Assembly: GCA_022865965.1 (NCBI GenBank) | Contig: JALHTS010000129.1 | Location: 1 to 7,580, forward strand | DNA length: 7,580 nt | Direction: 5' to 3' | Source of the DNA: Ignavibacteriaceae bacterium | GTDB taxonomy: Bacteria; Bacteroidota; Ignavibacteria; Ignavibacteriales; Ignavibacteriaceae | Notes under the pieces: model-generated | Database searches by the model: none | Seen by the model: only the letters and a program-made list of their open reading frames with translations | Told to the model about the DNA's origin: nothing | Position numbers and translations under genes: made by a program | Shown: one piece after another, positions 1 through 4,854 of the stretch | Position numbering within the stretch: the first letter of the stretch is position 1 | Layout of the letters: each line of letters begins with the position of its first letter

Positions 1-1
1 A

Positions 2-583
2 CATGCAGATGTTGTCGGTGGAATTATTGTTGTAAAAGATGAACAAACTTACCAGCATTTTAGAAAAACGTTAAATCAAGTTGGTGGTGTGATTGATCCT
101 TTCAATTCTTTTCTAGTTCATCGCGGATTAAAAACTCTTGCCATCAGAATGGAACGACATTGTGAAAACGCGCAAATTATTTCAGAGTGGTTAGAGAAAC
201 ATCCTCTGATTGAATCAATCCAATATCCAGGACTAAAATCTCATCCGCAATATGCAGTTGGTTTAAAACAGCATAAAGGTCCCGGCGGAATAATTACTAT
301 GGAACTTAAGGGTGGAATTGAAGCCGGTAGATTGATGATGAATTCAGTTAAACTGTTTCAACTTGCAGTTAGTTTAGGCGGAGTTGAAAGTTTAATTCAG
401 CATCCCGCAAGTATGACACATTTTTCTATGGGCAAAGAAGCAAGATTAGCTGGTGGAATTACAGATGGTTTAGTCCGCATTTCTGTTGGAATTGAAAACG
501 TTAATGACCTTATTGCTGACCTTGAGCAAGCACTAGAAATAGTAAAACTTGCACAAGCAAAAAAGCACGAATTACACGTTTAA
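2..583 (+). CDS. Trans-sulfuration family PLP enzyme (cystathionine gamma-synthase / methionine gamma-lyase type), C-terminal part
   Basis: This is the 3' portion of a Cys/Met-metabolism PLP-dependent enzyme, 193 residues, open to the left edge. It begins with HADVVGG, which in this family follows the K-x-x-x-G-H-x-D segment, so the PLP-binding lysine should lie about four residues outside the window. Visible family motifs are the segment FLVHRGLKTLAIRMERH, SLGGVESLIQHPASMTH (about residues 120-136), and RISVGIEN, whose arginine normally binds the substrate carboxylate. The family makes or breaks C-S bonds in cystathionine, methionine or O-acyl-homoserine in the cytoplasm. HPASMTH resembles methionine gamma-lyase, while GGVESL is shared with cystathionine gamma-synthase; the residues that separate these activities lie mainly in the missing N-terminal half, so I do not choose one. 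A GTG at 89 is an internal codon, not the start. An intrinsic terminator follows 22 bp after the stop. Confidence 0.93.
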   Translation, partial: HADVVGGIIVVKDEQTYQHFRKTLNQVGGVIDPFNSFLVHRGLKTLAIRMERHCENAQIISEWLEKHPLIESIQYPGLKSHPQYAVGLKQHKGPGGIITMELKGGIEAGRLMMNSVKLFQLAVSLGGVESLIQHPASMTHFSMGKEARLAGGITDGLVRISVGIENVNDLIADLEQALEIVKLAQAKKHELHV

Positions 584-605
584 GCATTTAACTATTGAAT
601 TATAG

Positions 606-634
606 AAAGGGAGTCATTACACTCCCTTTTTTTT
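606..634 (+). terminator. Rho-independent terminator of the trans-sulfuration enzyme gene
   Basis: A 9-bp perfect stem (AAAGGGAGT pairing with ACTCCCTTT) encloses the six-base loop CATTAC, and the 3' arm runs into an uninterrupted T tract ending at 634. The hairpin begins 22 bp after the stop codon at 581-583, as expected for an intrinsic terminator read on the + strand. There is no matching T tract on the other side, so it looks unidirectional. Confidence 0.93.
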
Positions 635-659
635 GGCACAAGAATAGTCATCTTAATAT
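633..659 (+). promoter_or_regulatory. Weak candidate promoter for the TPR gene
   Basis: TTGGCA at 633-638 differs from the sigma-70 -35 consensus by one base, and TAATAT at 654-659 is a partial -10. The spacer is 15 bp, shorter than ideal, and the -35 overlaps the end of the terminator T tract. The terminator upstream means the TPR gene needs a promoter in the 55 bp before its start, which is the main argument. The lineage may not use textbook hexamers. Confidence 0.25.
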
Positions 660-677
660 TCTTTGAACATTATTTTC

Positions 678-683
678 AAGGAG
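678..683 (+). promoter_or_regulatory. Ribosome binding site deciding the TPR protein start
   Basis: AAGGAG lies 6 bases before the ATG at 690. A TTG at 663 in the same frame would add nine residues but has no such site in front of it. The signal-peptide-like N-terminus also begins properly at 690. Confidence 0.8.
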
Positions 684-689
684 TACAAG

Positions 690-1334
690 ATGCATAAATT
701 ACTCATACTTATCATCGTTTTCCTCCTGACAACAATTCACAATTATCCTCAACGAAATGAAATTATCAAAAGAGAAACCACTGATTCCGAAAGAATTTCA
801 AGAATTGAGAGAGAACCAAGCCGGGGCACTCAAATAATTTATCCCAAAACCGGCAGTATTGTAAAGACAAGAAACCCTGAAACAATCACTTATCCTAAAA
901 CACCTATCCAACCAACACCTAAAGAAAATGTTAGACCAGTTGTTGAAAACCGTCCAATCGATTGTATAGTAGTGTCTCCGGCATACGACACTCCACCGCC
1001 AGTTCCGGAAAATTTAAGTGCAATGAAATTATTCAGTTCGGGCTATTACTGGGAAGCATCCAGAGCCTTCACAAGATGGTTGGTAAATAATCCTTATGAC
1101 ATTTCTGCACTATTCTATCGCGGAAGATGTTATATAGAGTTAGAATGGTATGGATTCGCAATTGAGGATTTTAATCTTGTGATTGATTTAGATTCTGTTT
1201 ACGCAGATGCATATTATTACAGAGGGTTAGCATGGTTTTTCAGAAATGAAAAGGAACTGGCACAAATTGATTTTGAGATTGCATATGAACTCGATCACAA
1301 AATAGCCGGAATAATTCTCAAAAAATATTTCTGA
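690..1334 (+). CDS. Exported or membrane-anchored small TPR-repeat protein, function unknown
   Basis: The 214-residue protein starts with MHKLLILIIVFLLTTIHNYP, a short basic N-region and a hydrophobic core, so it is probably a Sec signal peptide or an N-terminal anchor. No lipobox cysteine is visible. Residues about 25-108 are polar, proline-rich and low in predicted structure, with YPKT occurring twice (51-54 and 68-71) and ending in a TPPPVPEN linker. Residues about 109-205 form roughly three tetratricopeptide repeats: an EASRAF helix followed by NNPYDISALFYRGRCY, then DADAYYYRG-like helices ending AYELD. TPR domains bind protein partners, so a scaffold role in periplasm or envelope is plausible, but no partner can be named. 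The gene stands alone between an upstream terminator and a 124-bp gap. The start at 690 was chosen for its AAGGAG site and for the signal peptide. I do not recognise a named family beyond TPR. Confidence 0.85.
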   Translation: MHKLLILIIVFLLTTIHNYPQRNEIIKRETTDSERISRIEREPSRGTQIIYPKTGSIVKTRNPETITYPKTPIQPTPKENVRPVVENRPIDCIVVSPAYDTPPPVPENLSAMKLFSSGYYWEASRAFTRWLVNNPYDISALFYRGRCYIELEWYGFAIEDFNLVIDLDSVYADAYYYRGLAWFFRNEKELAQIDFEIAYELDHKIAGIILKKYF

Positions 1335-1355
1335 AATCTTAATAATTATTCTGTT

Positions 1356-1389
1356 ATTCACCGATATTTCAGGTTGATTTACCGATTTT
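1356..1389 (+). promoter_or_regulatory. Paired direct repeats with LytTR-operator geometry
   Basis: Two 13-bp copies, ATTCACCGATATT (1356-1368) and ATTTACCGATTTT (1377-1389), match at 11 of 13 positions and share a perfect ACCGAT core. The cores start at 1360 and 1381, a period of exactly 21 bp, or two helical turns. LytTR-type regulators such as AgrA are known to bind imperfect 9-bp direct repeats spaced by about 12 bp, with ACCGTT- or ACAGTT-like cores. The module this precedes encodes a LytTR regulator at 3322-4071. The geometry is seen; the binding is inferred. Confidence 0.55.
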
Positions 1390-1401
1390 AACTTTTATAC
1401 T
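1374..1401 (+). promoter_or_regulatory. Candidate promoter of the LiaF-like / LytS unit
   Basis: TTGATT (1374-1379) and TATACT (1396-1401) are separated by 16 bp. The -10 is the same hexamer used in the stronger promoter before the response regulator gene. The -35 falls between the two ACCGAT repeats, and the second repeat lies in the spacer, which would fit repression or an unusual activation mode. TATAAAT at 1407-1413 is an alternative -10 that would place the repeats in or just upstream of the -35 region, closer to typical LytTR activation. I cannot choose between them from sequence. Confidence 0.4.
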
Positions 1402-1458
1402 TTCCATATAAATCATACTTTTACACTGGATACATAAAACTTTATTCCGGAGAAAATT

Positions 1459-2163
1459 ATGGAAGAGCTAAAAAAACAAACTACAGACAAAAGAGTATGG
1501 CTTGGGGCAATACTAATAATCCTTGGCGGTTTATTCTTACTGAATTCACTAGAAATATTTGATTTCAGATTTTCACGCATATTTATTTCGTGGCCATTTT
1601 TCTTCTTTATAATTGGTTTATATATTTTATTTAATACCGAAAAGAAGATATTAGGTGCAATTCTTTCAGGATTAGGCGGATTATTTCTACTTCCAAGAAT
1701 ATTTTCATGGATTCATATTGACTGGTCAATTGTTTTTCCTATATTACTCATCGCAGTCGGCTTATATATCATTCTTCATAGACGCAAAAGCTTAGAATTG
1801 AGGAGAAGTCAAATTAAAGAAGATACCTTTGACGACATATCCATTTTCGGTGGCGGTGACAAAATCGTAACCTCAAAAAATTTTAAGGGCGGAAATATTA
1901 CTGCAATATTCGGCGGGTCCGAAATTAATATGACTCAGTGCGAATTAGCAGAAGGTGTAAACGCTATTGATATCTTTGCTATGTTTGGCGGTACAACTAT
2001 TATAGTACCCAAAAACTGGAATGTTGTTGTAAGCGTGACATCGATTCTCGGCGGATTTTCAAATAAAGGTATTAAAGATCCTACTGTTGAAATTGATACA
2101 AGCAGGTCTCTTGTTATAAAAGGTCTTGTTATTTTTGGCGGTGGTGAAGTAAAAAATTTCTAA
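1459..2163 (+). CDS. LiaF-like membrane protein (LiaI/LiaF-type transmembrane domain plus C-terminal LiaF-like domain)
   Basis: A 234-residue inner-membrane protein. Four hydrophobic segments lie at about residues 12-31, 41-58, 62-79 and 90-107. They form two copies of one helical hairpin: GAILIILGGLFLLNS ... GLYILFN and GAILSGLGGLFLLPR ... GLYIILH. After a basic stretch (RRKSLELRR), residues 122-234 form a beta-rich domain with recurring F-G-G turns (IFGGGD, IFGGSE, MFGGTT, ILGGFS, IFGGGE), typical of the LiaF C-terminal / cell-wall-active-antibiotic response domain. In Firmicutes, LiaF inhibits its partner histidine kinase in the LiaSR envelope-stress system; homologues elsewhere are mostly uncharacterised. 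Here the next gene, 9 bp downstream, is a sensor kinase, so a kinase-modulating role is a fair inference. The start ATG has GGAG six bases upstream. The partner kinase is LytS-type rather than LiaS-type, so I do not assign the name liaF. Confidence 0.88.
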   Translation: MEELKKQTTDKRVWLGAILIILGGLFLLNSLEIFDFRFSRIFISWPFFFFIIGLYILFNTEKKILGAILSGLGGLFLLPRIFSWIHIDWSIVFPILLIAVGLYIILHRRKSLELRRSQIKEDTFDDISIFGGGDKIVTSKNFKGGNITAIFGGSEINMTQCELAEGVNAIDIFAMFGGTTIIVPKNWNVVVSVTSILGGFSNKGIKDPTVEIDTSRSLVIKGLVIFGGGEVKNF

Positions 2164-2172
2164 TACATTAAA

Positions 2173-3231
2173 ATGACCGGACATCCTATAATAAAAAGCC
2201 CGAAGAGTTTTTTACTTTACCTATTATTCTGGATACTAATAGTCATTCTTTATCTTAATCTTATTGTTCTTGATAGAGAAATTGATATTAATACGGTTGT
2301 TCTTGATGTAATAATCTTTAATATTCTTTTACTTGGTTTAGGAATAGGCTTCTGGTTCACGGCAAAATTTCTCTCCATCGAGAATCATAAAATCTTTCGT
2401 ATCATTTCAAATCATCTTATTGAAGGCATAATACTTATTTCGTTATGGCTGGTGCTAGGGTATTTTATCATCAGCAATCTGGTTGATGATAAAGAGCTTT
2501 ATTCCAATTTCTTTTTTGCTACATTAAAATTCAGAGCTGCGCTTGGTATTTTTACTTACTTTCTACTTACCGCATTTTATTACATTGTAATTTATTATAC
2601 CGGATTTCAGGAAAGAAGAATAAAAGAAACTGAATTAAAAAATCTCGTTACAGAAGCAGAGTTGCGATCGTTAAAATTTCAGATCAATCCGCATTTTATT
2701 TTTAACAGCCTGAATTCAATGAGCGCTCTTACGGAAATTGATCCGAAGAAAGCTAAACAAATGATTATTAAACTTGCGGAGTTTCTTCGTTATACATTGG
2801 CTACAAATGACAGACAGATTGTTTCGCTTAATGAAGAATTAAAGAATATTCGTCTCTATCTTGAAATAGAAAAAATAAGATTTGAAGATAAATTTGAATA
2901 TGTCGAGGAAGTTGATGAACATTGCGTTAAAGTTCAGATTCCAAGTATGATACTGCAACCGTTATTTGAAAATGCAATTAAGCACGCTGTTTATGAAACG
3001 CTTGATACAGTTATACTTAATTTATCCTGCGCAAAACAGGACTCGTTCTTAAAAATAGTAATACAAAATAATTTTGAAGGTGAATCACATAAAAAAGGAA
3101 CGGGGTTGGGATTAAATAATATTCAAGAAAGATTGAGATTGATCTATCAACAGGATAATTTAATGGCAGTAAAAAAAGAAGAAAATATTTTCAGAGTAAC
3201 AATTTATATTCCTCTGGAAAATAATTCGTGA
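2173..3231 (+). CDS. LytS/YehU-type sensor histidine kinase
   Basis: A 352-residue inner-membrane kinase expected to phosphorylate the LytTR regulator encoded at 3322-4071. Four hydrophobic segments lie at about residues 12-33, 42-67, 83-103 and 120-145 with only short loops, so no large periplasmic sensor is present. A coiled-coil-like linker (146-167) leads to the His_kinase domain with the phospho-acceptor motif NPHFIFNSLN (172-181, His174). The ATPase domain has the N box LQPLFENAIKHA (Asn267) and the G box GTGLGLNNI (309-317). The usual D-x-G motif appears as IVIQNNFEG, with no aspartate, a change I associate with Bacteroidota-type members of the family. The gene begins 9 bp after the LiaF-like stop with no clear ribosome binding site, which suggests co-transcription and possibly translational coupling. 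With almost no extracytoplasmic domain, it probably senses the membrane itself or the LiaF-like partner. Confidence 0.95.
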   Translation: MTGHPIIKSPKSFLLYLLFWILIVILYLNLIVLDREIDINTVVLDVIIFNILLLGLGIGFWFTAKFLSIENHKIFRIISNHLIEGIILISLWLVLGYFIISNLVDDKELYSNFFFATLKFRAALGIFTYFLLTAFYYIVIYYTGFQERRIKETELKNLVTEAELRSLKFQINPHFIFNSLNSMSALTEIDPKKAKQMIIKLAEFLRYTLATNDRQIVSLNEELKNIRLYLEIEKIRFEDKFEYVEEVDEHCVKVQIPSMILQPLFENAIKHAVYETLDTVILNLSCAKQDSFLKIVIQNNFEGESHKKGTGLGLNNIQERLRLIYQQDNLMAVKKEENIFRVTIYIPLENNS

Positions 3232-3299
3232 TAATTCGTATAACTTATATACAGACAAGTAGATACGTGACTATTTTTTGACACTAATAAACACGAATT
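3221..3299. repeat. Tandem ATAATTCGT copies plus an inverted copy in the kinase-regulator gap
   Basis: ATAATTCGTG (3221-3230) is followed directly by ATAATTCGTA (3231-3240); the first copy covers the stop region of the kinase gene. An inverted partner, CACGAATT, lies at 3292-3299, exactly complementary to AATTCGTG at 3223-3230. The inverted arm sits inside the -35/-10 spacer of the regulator promoter. This could be a looped operator or chance in A+T-rich DNA. A similar CACGAATTA occurs in the coding end of the first gene (566-574), which weakens the specificity. Confidence 0.35.
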
Positions 3300-3306
3300 T
3301 TATACT
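3278..3306 (+). promoter_or_regulatory. Near-consensus sigma-70-type promoter for the response regulator gene
   Basis: TTGACA (3278-3283) is a perfect -35, TATACT (3301-3306) matches the -10 at five of six positions, and the spacer is 17 bp. Transcription would start near 3313, leaving a leader of about nine bases before the ATG at 3322. The regulator could therefore be expressed independently of its kinase. Confidence 0.65.
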
Positions 3307-3321
3307 AAATTTTGAAAGAAT

Positions 3322-4071
3322 ATGAAAGACAATATAAAAGTAATTATTATAGATGACGAAAGTCTGGCAAGACAGATTTCTAAAAATTATTTATCAAGAT
3401 ACGATAATATTGAAATTGTTGCGGAGTGCTCAAACGGATTTGACGCAATCAAAAAAATTAACGCGCGTAAACCGGATATTATTTTCCTTGATATTCAAAT
3501 GCCCAAACTTAACGGTTTTGAAATGCTTGAGCTGATTGAAAATCCTCCGGTTATAATTTTCACAACAGCTTATGACCACTTTGCGATAAAAGCATTTGAA
3601 GTAAGTGCAGTTGATTATCTTCTCAAACCATTTTCTGAAGAACGATTTAACCAGGCATTAAAAAAAGCAATAAAACTTCTTGATGATAAGTATAAGCAAG
3701 CAGACTCAATTAGAAGTATAATTGCTGAGCACGAAAAAAAAATTGAGACGCTCGAACGTGTCGTTATCAAGGACGGCGGTAAAATAAATATTATTCCTGT
3801 AAATGAAATGAGATGGATAGAAGCACAGGATGATTATGTTATGATACATTCAGATAAAGGAAAATTCCTCAAACAAAAAACAATGAAATATTTTGAAGAT
3901 CATCTGGATGAAACACAATTTGTTCGAATTCACAGATCTTATATCATAAATCTTTCTTACCTCCAGCATCTTGAACAACAGGAAACCGATTCTTATAAAC
4001 TAATCCTTAAGAATGGTAAAGAATTGCCTGTCAGCAAAACAGGATTATCGCGTCTAAAAGCAACTCTCTAA
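3322..4071 (+). CDS. LytTR-family response regulator (LytR/AlgR type)
   Basis: A 249-residue cytoplasmic DNA-binding regulator. The receiver domain (about 5-120) has the acidic pair Asp11-Asp12, phospho-acceptor Asp57 in IIFLDIQMP, Thr81/Thr82 in IFTTAYD, and Lys102 in YLLKPF, so all catalytic positions are intact. A charged linker (121-143) leads to a LytTR domain (about 146-249) with VRIHRSYIINL, the hallmark segment of this fold. LytTR domains bind direct repeats about 21 bp apart, and such a pair exists upstream of the LiaF-like gene at 1356-1389. The partner is almost certainly the LytS-type kinase just upstream. The ATG has only a weak GAAAG (3314-3318) and a very short predicted leader. 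The stop lies 12 bp from the stop of the converging kinase-like gene, with no hairpin terminator in between. Other targets are not visible here. Confidence 0.95.
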   Translation: MKDNIKVIIIDDESLARQISKNYLSRYDNIEIVAECSNGFDAIKKINARKPDIIFLDIQMPKLNGFEMLELIENPPVIIFTTAYDHFAIKAFEVSAVDYLLKPFSEERFNQALKKAIKLLDDKYKQADSIRSIIAEHEKKIETLERVVIKDGGKINIIPVNEMRWIEAQDDYVMIHSDKGKFLKQKTMKYFEDHLDETQFVRIHRSYIINLSYLQHLEQQETDSYKLILKNGKELPVSKTGLSRLKATL

Positions 4072-4083
4072 TATGATTTTTGT

Positions 4084-4797
4084 TTATAGAAAACACTTTG
4101 GAAATTTCTTCATTATTGCTATTGCAATTATTTCCGCTGCTTCATCATAAGTGAATTTTCCGGTATTCACTATCAAATTATACAAGGTCGGATCGTTGAT
4201 ATCTCTGTGAAAATTAGACTTGATATATTTTTTCCGCGCCAGAGATTCTTTTTCAAGAAGCTTCATCGCGGCAATCCGATTGACCGATCTTTTCTTCATT
4301 GTGTGAATTACACGGTTCTCTAAGGGTGCTACTAATCTTACCTGAAATGCATTCGGTAGTTTTGATGTTATCATTACGCTACCACGTCCAACAATAATTA
4401 CTTTACCCATTCTTCCTAACTGTAAAACTGTTTCTGTTGTTTTCTGAAGTATTGTCCATTCAGAAGGACGAAGACCGAGAAGTTCGGAAACAGCATCATT
4501 AAAATGTCTGTATTTGTCCTCTGATAAATATTCACTAACTACTTTGGGAAGTTTTCCGTCTTCAAGAACTCTTTCGAGAAGCATACGGTTGAAGTAAGCC
4601 CAGTTTTCTTCAGGTTCTTTTGTTTTGCTTTGAAGGATATCGATCAACTTTTCACAAACAGTATTTGCACCTACACCCGGTTCTCTGGATACGGCAACGC
4701 AGGGAAAGATCATTCGGTATTTTCGGGATTCAACAGTCTCTTTGGAATGTTGTTCTATATATCTTTTACATTTTTCGTAAGCCCCAAGTGTTAACAT
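4084..4797 (-). CDS. Cytidylate-kinase-like P-loop family protein
   Basis: A 237-residue cytoplasmic protein of the cytidylate-kinase-like family (the Cytidylate_kin2 type). The nucleotide-binding segment is VSREPGVGANTV (about 36-47), matching the S-R-E-x-G-x-G pattern of the family, but without the usual Walker A lysine. Further family features are VIIVGRGSVMI (133-143), the VRLVAPLENRV strand and turn (153-163), and the YIKSNFHRDINDPTLYNLIVN stretch (191-211) that resembles the substrate-side helix. About 30 extra residues precede the P-loop. The family is named for similarity to CMP kinase (phosphate transfer to CMP/dCMP), but most members have no proven substrate, so I do not assign cmk. 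The start is supported by GAGGAG at 4807-4812, nine bases upstream. It lies 57 bp after the class V aminotransferase-like gene on the same strand, so the two are probably co-transcribed. Confidence 0.85.
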   Translation of the reverse strand: MLTLGAYEKCKRYIEQHSKETVESRKYRMIFPCVAVSREPGVGANTVCEKLIDILQSKTKEPEENWAYFNRMLLERVLEDGKLPKVVSEYLSEDKYRHFNDAVSELLGLRPSEWTILQKTTETVLQLGRMGKVIIVGRGSVMITSKLPNAFQVRLVAPLENRVIHTMKKRSVNRIAAMKLLEKESLARKKYIKSNFHRDINDPTLYNLIVNTGKFTYDEAAEIIAIAIMKKFPKCFL

Positions 4798-4854
4798 TTG
4801 AGCACTCTCCTCTCTTAATAGTTATTTGAGAATCAAGTGGATGGAATATGCTTT

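Noticed and set aside
89..583. A separate gene starting at GTG 89
   Set aside because: The frame is open and family-like from position 2, with HADVVGG continuing the conserved PLP-enzyme sequence; the GTG is an internal valine codon.
663..689. N-terminal extension of the TPR protein from TTG 663
   Set aside because: AAGGAG sits six bases before ATG 690, and the signal peptide begins there; the extension would place charged residues before it.
1331..1372. Inverted repeat CTGAAAT / ATTTCAG with the AATAATTATT palindrome between, as a terminator of the TPR gene
   Set aside because: The arms are only 7 bp, A+T-rich, 28 bases apart and not followed by a T tract; they look like chance in A+T-rich DNA.
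3353..3535. 60-codon plus-strand frame inside the response regulator
   Set aside because: It is an out-of-frame shadow within the receiver domain coding sequence, with no recognisable motif.
4069..4086. Bidirectional terminator between the converging response regulator and kinase-like genes
   Set aside because: Only 12 bp separate the stops, and no G+C-rich stem is visible there or just inside either gene.
4620..4829. 69-codon plus-strand frame opposite the kinase-like gene
   Set aside because: It lies antisense to a well-supported coding region with a recognised family signature, and has no protein motif.
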